From Kosakonia sacchari SP1 (GTDB taxonomy: Bacteria; Pseudomonadota; Gammaproteobacteria; Enterobacterales; Enterobacteriaceae), in NCBI RefSeq assembly GCF_000300455.3, contig NZ_CP007215.2, positions 3,906,001-3,970,000 of the forward strand: a stretch of 64,000 bases of DNA, given 5' to 3'. The number at the start of each line of letters is the position of its first letter. Positions within the stretch are counted from its first letter, which is position 1. The notes below the pieces were generated by a model. The model did not search any database, was not told the origin of the DNA, and saw only the letters and a list, made by a program, of their open reading frames with translations. The position numbers and the translations under genes were made by a program. Below, piece after piece: positions 56,375 to 64,000 of the stretch.

Positions 56375-57811
56375 TTACTGCATCAGCAGGTAGATAGAAG
56401 TGTCACCGCGTTGAATGTTCAACGCCAGCACAGAAGGTTTACTGTCGAGAATTTTGCGCAACTCGGCGATATTTTTCACTGGCTGCTGGTTCGCGCCGAC
56501 AATCACATCGCCTTTTTTCAGGCCAATCTGCGCCGCCGGGGTATTGGCTTTCACCGAATTAACCACCACGCCGCCATCTTTGCCTTTGTTGCTCATCTCC
56601 GCACCTTCAATACCGCTGAAGATGGTGCTGGAATCAACCTGATTCTGGCTGCTTTGTTGCAGCTCAAGCGTAATGTTCACCGGTTTGCCATCGCGCAGCA
56701 GGCCAAGCGCGACTTTGCTGCCGATCGGCATTGAACCAACTTCCGCACGCAGCGCGGCAAAGCTGCTAATCGGTTTACCGTTCAGAGAAGTAATCACATC
56801 CCCTGCTTTCACACCGGCTTTCGCGGCGGCAGAATTCGGCATGACCTGGCTGACAAACGCCCCGCGCTGCGCATCGACTTTCATCGCTTTCGCCAGCTCG
56901 GAGTTCAGCTCGGTTCCCATAATGCCCAGTTCACCACGGCGAACCTGGCCGAACTCGACCATCTGGCCGGTGAGGTTTTTCACCATGTTACTTGGGATCG
57001 CAAAACCGATACCGATGTTGCCGCCATCCGGTGCGAGGATTGCGGTGTTAATACCGATCAGTTCGCCATTCAGGTTCACCAGCGCGCCGCCGGAGTTACC
57101 GCGGTTGATCGCTGCATCCGTCTGGATAAAGTTTTCGTAGTTTTCCGCATTCAGGCCGCTGCGACCCAGCGCGGAGACAATCCCGGAAGTCACCGTTTCA
57201 CCGAGGCCAAACGGGTTACCAATCGCCACGGTGTAATCCCCTACGCGCAGCGCATCGGAATCCGCCAGCTTAATCGCGGTCAGGTTTTTCGGATCCTGAA
57301 TCTGAATCAGCGCAATGTCGGAACGCGGGTCTTTACCCACCACTTTGGCGTCAAATTTACGCCCGTCGCTTAATTGCACTTTGATGGTGTTGGCGTTATC
57401 GACCACGTGGTTGTTGGTCACCACATAACCTTTCGCCGCATCAATGATCACGCCGGAACCCAGCGCCATAAATTTCTGCTGCTGGCTATCACCCTGCCCG
57501 CCCGGTGCGCCACCGCCCTGACAGAACGGCGAGCTCTGGAACGGAGAACCATCCTGGCAGAACGGTGAATTATCACCAAAGAACTGCTGGAAGTTGCGCG
57601 GCATACGCGGTGTGTTTACCGTGGTGCTGCCCTCAACATTGATACTCACGACCGACGGCATCACTTTTTCCAGCATCGGCGCGAGGCTAGGCATTTGTTG
57701 CGATGTCGCAGCTGTAGACGATGCTGTTTCCGCTGCCATAGCCGACAGAGGAGACAGCGCCAAACTTAAACTTAAAGCCAGTGCACTCATTGCTAACGTG
57801 GTTTTTTTCAT
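56375..57811 (-). CDS. degP: Periplasmic serine protease/chaperone DegP
   Basis: Cage-forming HtrA protease that degrades misfolded envelope proteins. 478 residues (E. coli 474). Signal peptide to about residue 26 (LSAMAA). Triad in precursor numbering: His135 (VTNNHVVDN), Asp165 (RSDIALIQ), Ser240 (INRGNSGGALV). The LA loop with its disulfide cysteines (SPFCQDGSPFQSSPFCQGG) is kept. Two PDZ domains follow (about 290-375 and 395-475). Driven by a sigma-E promoter. Confidence 0.98.
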   Translation of the reverse strand: MKKTTLAMSALALSLSLALSPLSAMAAETASSTAATSQQMPSLAPMLEKVMPSVVSINVEGSTTVNTPRMPRNFQQFFGDNSPFCQDGSPFQSSPFCQGGGAPGGQGDSQQQKFMALGSGVIIDAAKGYVVTNNHVVDNANTIKVQLSDGRKFDAKVVGKDPRSDIALIQIQDPKNLTAIKLADSDALRVGDYTVAIGNPFGLGETVTSGIVSALGRSGLNAENYENFIQTDAAINRGNSGGALVNLNGELIGINTAILAPDGGNIGIGFAIPSNMVKNLTGQMVEFGQVRRGELGIMGTELNSELAKAMKVDAQRGAFVSQVMPNSAAAKAGVKAGDVITSLNGKPISSFAALRAEVGSMPIGSKVALGLLRDGKPVNITLELQQSSQNQVDSSTIFSGIEGAEMSNKGKDGGVVVNSVKANTPAAQIGLKKGDVIVGANQQPVKNIAELRKILDSKPSVLALNIQRGDTSIYLLMQ

Positions 57812-57858
57812 GTCTCTCACTCTTTACCGATTAACGCAAACTGCTGTGTATGTGTCAC

Positions 57859-57885
57859 TCAGAGTCGATTTATAGCGTGAAGTTC
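57859..57885 (-). promoter_or_regulatory. Sigma-E promoter of degP
   Basis: Minus strand: -35 GAACTT (57880-57885), 16-bp spacer, -10 TCTGA (57859-57863), about 50 bp before the degP start. This matches the known E. coli degP sigma-E promoter layout. Confidence 0.8.
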
Positions 57886-57944
57886 AGGCATTAAGTGTCC
57901 GGAAAAAGTAAAAATTTATTGTCGTTCTTTACAATTCAACGGCG

Positions 57945-59459
57945 TTATTCCACCGCCATCAAACGACGATATTCATCCCATGAATATAGATCCGTCATCC
58001 CGCTAATATAATCCTGAATTAATCGACAACGGTGATAATACTCCAGCACCGGATACTCTGCCGCGTCAGACGATAATTTGCTCACCGCCTCAACGTAGGC
58101 TAGCCGGTGGCGCGTCGAAAGTTTTTGAAACAGGCGCGATTCAATCGGGAAACGACGCAAACGCTCTTTTTCCACCAGCTCGGCAAAATCCGCCGTCGAT
58201 AACTGTAACAGCGGACGATAAATATCCAGCAACCCGCTGATGACGCGATAGCCCTGTAATTCCAGTTGCTCAACGTCCGGATGGCTGAACACCTGTTTTA
58301 TGGCGACATTTTTATATAATTCAAGTAGCTGACTAAAGCCACTTTCATCTTCCAGTAACGCATGATTGAATTCGCCGCTGAAAATCTGCGGCAAGTTATC
58401 AATAAAACGCTGTGCAGCGTACGGCACCAGTTTATTCAGCGTATTGACGCGCAGATACATGAAAAATTGATCTTCCGCACTGCGACTCATCGAATTAGCG
58501 CGTGATTTCTCCCACGCGTTTTCGACAACCTGAGCAAACAACGATCCTTTTTCATGCTGCCCCCAGGCGTCATAAAGATGTTGATAAAGTTGCTCCGCGC
58601 TAAATATCCGTTTTTCTACCGCATCTTCTAAATCCGCCACACAATAGGAAATATCATCCGCCGCTTCCATTATCCACGTCAGCGGAAAACGGCTGTAAGT
58701 ATCGAGGTTTAATTCTTTACGCAGCCGTTCGACATAGGCTTCTTCAGAAAAATAGTAGCCCGGTTTTTTCATTAAATAGCTGTGTGAGGCTGGCGGTTCA
58801 CCAATCCACCATGCCGGACGCGTATATTTTAAAATACAGCCGACCTGCGCCCAGGTCAGGTTCATACGCATTAATGTATGAACCAGGCGGATACCCTGCG
58901 CGTTACCTTCAAAATGGCTTAAATCATGGCGCACTTTCCGGCGTAATGCGTTCAGTATGTCTTCGCCTTCACGCAATTTCAGCGCCACCACTTCGCAGCG
59001 ATCGTCCGACAGTGGTTGGCTCACCGCATCATCCGGCGCCAGGCGCTGGCGGAACCAGTCATTGATAGCCGCTTCACCGAAATGGCCAAACGGCGGGTTG
59101 CCAATATCATGCATCAGGCACGCCATCTCAACGATGCTTTCAAACGGCCCGGTCAGTTCATCCAGACCGTAGGTTTCCAGCAGGCGCTGCTCTTTCAGGC
59201 GGCTCAAAATCTCTTTGGCGATGTAACGCCCCACTTGCTGAACTTCCAGCGAATGCGTCAAACGCGTGCGCACCGCCGCGTTACGCTCCAGCGGGAAAAC
59301 CTGTGTTTTTTGCTGCAAACGTCGGATGGCGGCAGAGTTAATAATGCGCCCACGATCGCTTTCAAAGATGCGCAGTATTTCACGTTCGGTTTTTACACCC
59401 TGCGGCGAACGGTAGCGGCGGCGCCAGTTTATCTTGTTGCGAAAGTCGATCTCTGCCAT
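57945..59459 (-). CDS. dgt: Deoxyguanosinetriphosphate triphosphohydrolase
   Basis: HD-superfamily dGTPase releasing deoxyguanosine and tripolyphosphate; affects dNTP balance and phage growth. 504 residues (E. coli 505). HD motif residues: [15 protein letters not shown] and [16 protein letters not shown]; a further Asp in [20 protein letters not shown] 59459 matches the E. coli N-terminus; AGGAGAGGA lies just upstream. Divergent from mtnN. Confidence 0.96.
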   Translation of the reverse strand: MAEIDFRNKINWRRRYRSPQGVKTEREILRIFESDRGRIINSAAIRRLQQKTQVFPLERNAAVRTRLTHSLEVQQVGRYIAKEILSRLKEQRLLETYGLDELTGPFESIVEMACLMHDIGNPPFGHFGEAAINDWFRQRLAPDDAVSQPLSDDRCEVVALKLREGEDILNALRRKVRHDLSHFEGNAQGIRLVHTLMRMNLTWAQVGCILKYTRPAWWIGEPPASHSYLMKKPGYYFSEEAYVERLRKELNLDTYSRFPLTWIMEAADDISYCVADLEDAVEKRIFSAEQLYQHLYDAWGQHEKGSLFAQVVENAWEKSRANSMSRSAEDQFFMYLRVNTLNKLVPYAAQRFIDNLPQIFSGEFNHALLEDESGFSQLLELYKNVAIKQVFSHPDVEQLELQGYRVISGLLDIYRPLLQLSTADFAELVEKERLRRFPIESRLFQKLSTRHRLAYVEAVSKLSSDAAEYPVLEYYHRCRLIQDYISGMTDLYSWDEYRRLMAVE

Positions 59460-59565
59460 TTCCTCTCCTGTGCTTAGCGTCACGGGATATCATGCAATTG
59501 TGTATGCCATGATAGACTATGCCCTGAAAACGTAATCCTGTCTTATCACATTAGCGAGTATCTCC

Positions 59566-60264
59566 ATGAAAATTGGCATTATTGGTGCAATGGAAGAAGA
59601 AGTTACGCTGCTGCGTGACAAAATCGAGAACCGTCAGACGCTGAACGTCGGCGGGAGCGAAATCTACACCGGTACGCTGAATGGTACAGAGGTTGCGCTA
59701 CTGAAATCCGGCATTGGTAAAGTGGCTGCCGCCATGGGCGCGACGCTACTGCTGGAGCGCTGCCAGCCGGATGTGATTATCAACACCGGTTCCGCCGGTG
59801 GCCTTGCAGCCACACTGAAAGTGGGCGATATCGTGGTTTCCGACGAAGCGCGTTATCACGATGCTGACGTGACCGCTTTTGGCTATGATATTGGTCAATT
59901 ACCTGGTTGCCCGGCGGGTTTCAAAGCGGACGACAAATTGATTGCCGCAGCCGAAGCCTGCATTGGCGAGCTGAATCTGCACGCCGTACGCGGCCTGATC
60001 GTCAGCGGCGATGCCTTTATTAATGGTGCCGATGGTCTGGCGAAAATCCGTCACAACTTCCCGCAAGCGATCGCCGTTGAGATGGAAGCGACCGCCATTG
60101 CGCACGTTTGCCATAACTACGGCGTACCGTTTGTGGTGGTCCGCGCCATTTCCGACGTGGCGGATCAGGAATCGCACCTGAGCTTTGACGAGTTCCTGGT
60201 CGTGGCTGCGAAACAATCCAGCCTGATGGTTGAAACCCTGGTACAGAAACTGGCGCGTGGCTAA
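59566..60264 (+). CDS. mtnN: 5'-methylthioadenosine/S-adenosylhomocysteine nucleosidase
   Basis: Cleaves MTA, SAH and 5'-deoxyadenosine, recycling SAM by-products and making the AI-2 precursor ribosylhomocysteine. 232 residues, as in E. coli. Catalytic Glu12 in GAMEEEV and Asp197 in RAISDVADQ; the MEMEA-type ribose site is EMEATAIA. Overlaps btuF by 8 bp. Confidence 0.97.
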   Translation: MKIGIIGAMEEEVTLLRDKIENRQTLNVGGSEIYTGTLNGTEVALLKSGIGKVAAAMGATLLLERCQPDVIINTGSAGGLAATLKVGDIVVSDEARYHDADVTAFGYDIGQLPGCPAGFKADDKLIAAAEACIGELNLHAVRGLIVSGDAFINGADGLAKIRHNFPQAIAVEMEATAIAHVCHNYGVPFVVVRAISDVADQESHLSFDEFLVVAAKQSSLMVETLVQKLARG

Positions 60265-61057
60265 CTCTCTTTTCAGGGCGCTTGCAGCCCTGCTTATTCT
60301 GCTTCCGGCGTGGCTTTTCGCCGCGCCGCGTGTTATCTCACTGTCGCCCGCCAATACCGAACTGCTTTTCGCTGCGGGCATTACACCTGTCGGCGTCAGC
60401 AGCTATTCCGATTACCCGCCACAAGCCGCGCAGATTGAGCAGGTGGCAAGCTGGCAAGGGATGAATCTGGAACGTATTGTCGCGCTGAAACCGGATCTGG
60501 TGCTGGCATGGCGCGGCGGCAATACCGAACGCCAGGTTAATCAGCTCAAGCAGTTCGGTATCACCGTAATGTGGGTGGATGCGATCACCATTGAGCAGGT
60601 CATCGACACATTGCGTAAGCTCAAGGCGTACAGCCCGCATCCACAGCAGGCGGAACAGGCGGTGCAAAAGCTGCTTTCTCAGTACAACGAATTGAAAACC
60701 CGTTACGCCAGCCTGCCGAAAAAGCGTGTGTTCCTGCAATTTGGCGCGCAGCCGCTATTTACCAGCGGAAAAGGCTCGATCCAGAACCAGGTGCTGGAGC
60801 TGTGCGGCGGGGAAAATATTTTTGCCGCCAGCCGCGTACCGTGGCCACAAGTGAGCCGTGAACAGGTACTGGCGCGCCAGCCGCAGGCGATTGTGGTGGC
60901 GGGTAATGAAGAAGAGATCCCGCGAATCGAACAGTTCTGGCGAAACCAGCTCAATGTACCGATTATTTCTCTGCACGGTGACTGGTTTGAACGGGCAAGC
61001 CCGCGTATTATCCTCGCCGCTCAACAACTCTGCACTGCCCTTGCGCAGGTGAAATAA
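60257..61057 (+). CDS. btuF: Vitamin B12-binding periplasmic protein
   Basis: Binds cobalamin for the BtuCD importer (btuCD is not nearby). 266 residues, same as E. coli. Signal peptide ends LFAA (about residue 22), then [18 protein letters not shown] of the type III binding-protein fold with helical backbone. The start is GTG at 60257 inside the mtnN 3' end. Confidence 0.95.
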   Translation: MANSLFRALAALLILLPAWLFAAPRVISLSPANTELLFAAGITPVGVSSYSDYPPQAAQIEQVASWQGMNLERIVALKPDLVLAWRGGNTERQVNQLKQFGITVMWVDAITIEQVIDTLRKLKAYSPHPQQAEQAVQKLLSQYNELKTRYASLPKKRVFLQFGAQPLFTSGKGSIQNQVLELCGGENIFAASRVPWPQVSREQVLARQPQAIVVAGNEEEIPRIEQFWRNQLNVPIISLHGDWFERASPRIILAAQQLCTALAQVK

Positions 61058-61071
61058 CCGGGGAATTCACC

Positions 61072-61695
61072 ATGCTGGTTTACTGGCTGGATATTATCGG
61101 CACCGCCGTATTTGCGATTTCAGGCGTTCTGCTGGCGGGAAAACTGCGAATGGATCCGTTCGGTGTGCTGGTGCTCGGCGTCGTCACCGCCGTTGGTGGC
61201 GGGACGATCCGCGATATGGCGCTGGCGCACGGCCCGGTGTTCTGGGTTAAAGATCCGACGGATTTAGTCGTGGCGATGGTGACCTGCATGTTGACCATTG
61301 TACTGGTGCGCCAGCCGCGGCGCTTGCCGAAATGGGTATTACCGGTGCTGGATGCCGTCGGGCTGGCAGTGTTTGTCGGCATTGGCGTGAACAAAGCCTT
61401 TCTCGCCGAAACCGGCCCGCTGGTGGCAATTTGTATGGGCGTGGTCACCGGTGTCGGCGGCGGTATCATTCGTGACGTGCTGGCGCGCGAAGTGCCGATG
61501 ATCCTGCGTACCGAAATCTACGCCACCGCCTGTATTGCGGGTGGCATTGTCCATGCAACGGCGTATCACTTCTTTGCAATGCCGCTTGAAACAGCAAGTA
61601 TGCTGGGCATGGTGGTGACGCTGGTTATCAGGCTGGCGGCGATTCGCTGGCACCTGAAGCTACCCACTTTTGCGCTGGATGAATCAGGCAGATAA
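61072..61695 (+). CDS. yadS: TRIC-type/UPF0126 inner-membrane protein YadS
   Basis: 207-residue membrane protein with about seven transmembrane helices, built as an internal duplication: VTAVGGGTIRDMAL (first half) and VTGVGGGIIRDVLA (second half), the glycine-rich kinks typical of prokaryotic TRIC-like channels. Physiological substrate unproven. Lies 14 bp after btuF, so probably the third gene of mtnN-btuF-yadS. Confidence 0.93.
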   Translation: MLVYWLDIIGTAVFAISGVLLAGKLRMDPFGVLVLGVVTAVGGGTIRDMALAHGPVFWVKDPTDLVVAMVTCMLTIVLVRQPRRLPKWVLPVLDAVGLAVFVGIGVNKAFLAETGPLVAICMGVVTGVGGGIIRDVLAREVPMILRTEIYATACIAGGIVHATAYHFFAMPLETASMLGMVVTLVIRLAAIRWHLKLPTFALDESGR

Positions 61696-61696
61696 C

Positions 61697-61725
61697 AAAA
61701 AGCCGTGTCACTGACACGGCTTTTT
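61697..61725. terminator. Bidirectional terminator between yadS and erpA
   Basis: Inverted repeat AGCCGTGTCA (61701-61710) and TGACACGGCT (61712-61721), flanked by four A and five T. The effective loop is probably larger than the single central base. Confidence 0.85.
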
Positions 61726-61742
61726 ATGTATGAAGGGATTCA

Positions 61743-62087
61743 TTAAATACTGAAAGAAGAGCCGCAACCGCAGGTGCTGGTCGCATTCGGGTTGGTCACC
61801 ACAAAGCGGGAACCTTCCAGACCTTCGGTGTAATCAACTGAACCACCAACCAGATATTGCAGGCTCATCGGGTCAACCACCAGGCCTACGCCCTGCTTCT
61901 CAATGGTCATATCACCATCGTTGATTTGATCGTCAAAGGTAAAACCATACTGGAAGCCGCTGCAACCACCACCGGTGATGTAGACACGCAGCTTCAGATT
62001 TGGGTTATCTTCGTCCGCAATCAGGTTTTTTACTTTGTTGGCTGCTGCGTCGGTAAACTGCAGCGGCAACGCTACGTCATCACTCAT
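61743..62087 (-). CDS. erpA: Essential Fe-S cluster insertion protein ErpA
   Basis: A-type carrier delivering Fe-S clusters to IspG/IspH and respiratory enzymes; IspG/IspH act in the same isoprenoid pathway as Dxr. 114 residues, as in E. coli. The three ligands are Cys42 ([11 protein letters not shown]), Cys106 and Cys108 (STCGCGSSF). The 81-bp upstream gap to clcA presumably holds its promoter; no clear IscR site was recognised by eye. Confidence 0.97.
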   Translation of the reverse strand: MSDDVALPLQFTDAAANKVKNLIADEDNPNLKLRVYITGGGCSGFQYGFTFDDQINDGDMTIEKQGVGLVVDPMSLQYLVGGSVDYTEGLEGSRFVVTNPNATSTCGCGSSFSI

Positions 62088-62168
62088 GTCTTGCTCCCGT
62101 TGATACTGCGATCTGGTTAAATAGTAACCCGACCTTTTCAGCTATTATCCAATACGCTACTAAATCGT

Positions 62169-63575
62169 TCAAGTATTCTCCCGCGGCAACTCACTTTCGC
62201 GAGCCGCATCCTGCCTGGCAAGCGTGCGTGCCAGGATCGCGGAATAGAGCGGTTTTCCGCCCAAAAACTGTGCTAACAGTGTCGCACCAAGACAGGTAAT
62301 GATCATTGGCAAAATAAGCTGATAATTGTCAGTCATTTCCAGAACCAGCACGATGCCGGTCAGCGGCGCACGCAGCGACGCGGCCAGTAATGCCCCCATT
62401 CCGGCAATGGCGAATGTTCCCGCATCGAGCTGATAATGCGGAAAAATCACGGCGCTCGCGCTGCCAAACGCCATGCCTAATACCGTGCCAAGTGCCAGCA
62501 TCGGCGCAAATATGCCACCCGGTGCGCCGGAGCTAAAACAGAGTAACGTGGTTGCCACACGAATGAGGAAAATAAACAGCAGTGCGCCAACGGTATAATT
62601 ACCGGCGGTCGCAATCGGGATAAGCGCAAAACCACCGCCGGAAAGCGCGGGCGCAATCAACCCAAGCACCCCGCAACAACCGCCGATGACACCGCCAATC
62701 AGCACCCATTTCCCGGTATGCCCGCCGTGAATCCGCTGAAACAGATCCTGGGTGCGCAACACCAGCGTGTTAAATAGCGGTCCGATGCCGCCAAAAATCA
62801 TCCCCAACAGCAGATAAAGCCACAGCGTATTCACCGGCGCATTGCTGAGCTTGCCGACATCAATGACCGCCGCCTCGCCGTTAAACACGCGAAAGACAAT
62901 GCTCGACATAATCACGCCGGTGAACACGGCTTTAATTGAGATCAAATTGTAATGAAACTGCGAACGCATCTCTTCAATGATGAAAAGAATACCTGCCAGC
63001 GGCGCGTTAAACGCGGCTGAAAGCCCGGCTGCCGCGCCGGTCGCCAGCAATGTATGACGCGCTTCACCGCTACGCAGGCGAAACAGATCGCTCATCATGC
63101 GCCCGATATTGCCGCCGATCTGCACGGTTGGCCCTTCCCGACCCAGCACCATGCCCGCGCCAAGTGTTCCCATCCCGCCGAAAAATTTAACCGGTAAGAC
63201 TCGCCACCAGCGCACCGGACGCAGTTCCTCCAGTGCACCTTCAATTTCCGGGATCCCCGAGCCGCCAGCTTCGGGCGCGAATCGCCGCACCAGAAAATAG
63301 CCAATCATCGCCAGCACTGCCGAGCCAATAAATGCCAGCGGCCACACCAGTGCGCTGTCCGCCATCTGCGCCAGCGCGCCAATACGTGCGTTCAACACCG
63401 CATTCACGGCTTTTTCAAAAAAGACGCCCACTAATCCTGTGACTGCGCCCGCGACGGCGGCAACCAGCAAAATCGCCAGTGGCGTTTTATCGCGTTGCAG
63501 CATCTGGCGCATGATGTTGCGGCGTCGCCGTTGCTCAACCTGCTGCTGTTCAAATGAAGGGATTTGCGCTGACAT
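62169..63575 (-). CDS. clcA: H+/Cl- exchange transporter ClcA
   Basis: Inner-membrane CLC antiporter (2 Cl- per H+) used in extreme acid resistance. 468 residues (E. coli 473). Selectivity motifs: [23 protein letters not shown] (the gating glutamate), [14 protein letters not shown] and the C-terminal KPLYSAIL tyrosine. The N-terminus differs from E. coli ([19 protein letters not shown]). ATG 63575 is chosen; the frame is open about 30 codons further upstream with no signal. Divergent from hemL. Confidence 0.96.
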   Translation of the reverse strand: MSAQIPSFEQQQVEQRRRRNIMRQMLQRDKTPLAILLVAAVAGAVTGLVGVFFEKAVNAVLNARIGALAQMADSALVWPLAFIGSAVLAMIGYFLVRRFAPEAGGSGIPEIEGALEELRPVRWWRVLPVKFFGGMGTLGAGMVLGREGPTVQIGGNIGRMMSDLFRLRSGEARHTLLATGAAAGLSAAFNAPLAGILFIIEEMRSQFHYNLISIKAVFTGVIMSSIVFRVFNGEAAVIDVGKLSNAPVNTLWLYLLLGMIFGGIGPLFNTLVLRTQDLFQRIHGGHTGKWVLIGGVIGGCCGVLGLIAPALSGGGFALIPIATAGNYTVGALLFIFLIRVATTLLCFSSGAPGGIFAPMLALGTVLGMAFGSASAVIFPHYQLDAGTFAIAGMGALLAASLRAPLTGIVLVLEMTDNYQLILPMIITCLGATLLAQFLGGKPLYSAILARTLARQDAARESELPRENT

Positions 63576-63744
63576 TGATTTTCGATAAGTAATACAAAAG
63601 GGGCATTTTACCCGGCAAGCCTCGGCGCGTCGCGGGTAAAATCCCTGCAAAATATGTCGTTTCACCGGGCAAAACTTTCATAACATTCCCGTAATCACAT
63701 AGAATGACCGGCATTGATTTTTCCACGAACCAGGAATGAAAAGC

Positions 63745-64000
63745 ATGAGTAAGTCTGAAAACCTCTATAACGCAGCGCGTGAGCTTATCCCGGGCGGTGT
63801 GAACTCACCGGTACGCGCCTTTACCGGCGTGGGCGGTACGCCGCTGTTTATCGAGCGTGCTGACGGTGCTTATTTGTATGATGTCGACGGCAAAGCCTAT
63901 ATCGATTACGTCGGATCCTGGGGCCCCATGGTACTCGGTCACAACCATCCGGCGATTCGTAACGCGGTGATTGAAGCGGCCAGCCGCGGCCTGAGCTTTG
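63745..64000 (+). CDS. hemL: Glutamate-1-semialdehyde 2,1-aminomutase, 3' end outside window
   Basis: PLP/PMP enzyme making 5-aminolevulinate for tetrapyrroles. Only the first 85 codons are visible (family about 426): [20 protein letters not shown], then [20 protein letters not shown] and [12 protein letters not shown], near identical to E. coli. The PLP lysine is beyond the edge. AGGAA lies 8 bp before ATG 63745; an in-frame ATG three codons upstream has no spacing for it. Confidence 0.97.
   Translation, partial: MSKSENLYNAARELIPGGVNSPVRAFTGVGGTPLFIERADGAYLYDVDGKAYIDYVGSWGPMVLGHNHPAIRNAVIEAASRGLSF

Overview
This window is a chromosomal segment of an enteric bacterium (Enterobacteriaceae, close to but not Escherichia coli). 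Almost every gene has an obvious E. coli orthologue of near-identical length, and the order follows the E. coli hemL to dnaQ segment in reverse. Orthology statements rest on my memory of E. coli proteins, not on a search; I cannot fix the genus.

Layout from left to right. 1-6742: the dnaQ/rnhA/yafS/gloB/mltD/yafD/yafC/dkgB block (replication proofreading, RNase H, glyoxalase II, lytic transglycosylase, aldo-keto reductase). 6945-11382: an accessory four-gene run absent from this position in E. coli K-12: an HxlR-family regulator, an EmrA-like adaptor, an EmrB-like MFS pump and a second FabF-type ketoacyl-ACP synthase. The first three genes overlap and the synthase follows after 19 bp. 11305-11606: a 147-bp tandem duplication holding the 3' end of that synthase and terminators facing both ways. 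11620-17190: a complete rrnH-type operon on the minus strand (P1, P2, 16S, tRNA-Glu, 23S, 5S, tRNA-Asp). 17237-23576: gmhB, metNIQ with a MetJ operator, rcsF-trmO, proS. 23786-27450: nlpE-arfB-yaeQ, yaeP-rof, tilS. 27513-46309: minus-strand genes for glyoxalase-like YaeR, lysine decarboxylase, acetyl-CoA carboxylase alpha, DNA polymerase III alpha and RNase HII, then the large envelope cluster lpxB-lpxA-fabZ-lpxD-skp-bamA-rseP-cdsA-ispU, then dxr. 46407-49864: frr-pyrH-tsf-rpsB with the S2 leader. 50012-64000: map, glnD, dapD, yaeH, cdaR, degP, dgt, mtnN-btuF-yadS, erpA, clcA and the start of hemL.

Functionally, most of the window is core growth machinery: lipid A and outer membrane biogenesis under sigma-E-linked quality control (bamA, skp, rseP, degP), translation factors, methionine uptake and DNA replication. 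Compared with E. coli K-12, three genes are missing from their usual places: yafE (between yafD and mltD), yaeF (between proS and nlpE) and yaeI (between dapD and yaeH).

The one region that stands out is the HxlR-EmrAB-FabF2 run. Combining a drug-efflux pump with a spare copy of a classical antibiotic target (ketoacyl-ACP synthase) suggests a protection module against fatty-acid-synthesis inhibitors or related electrophiles. This is inference. No CRISPR array, insertion sequence or prophage was seen.
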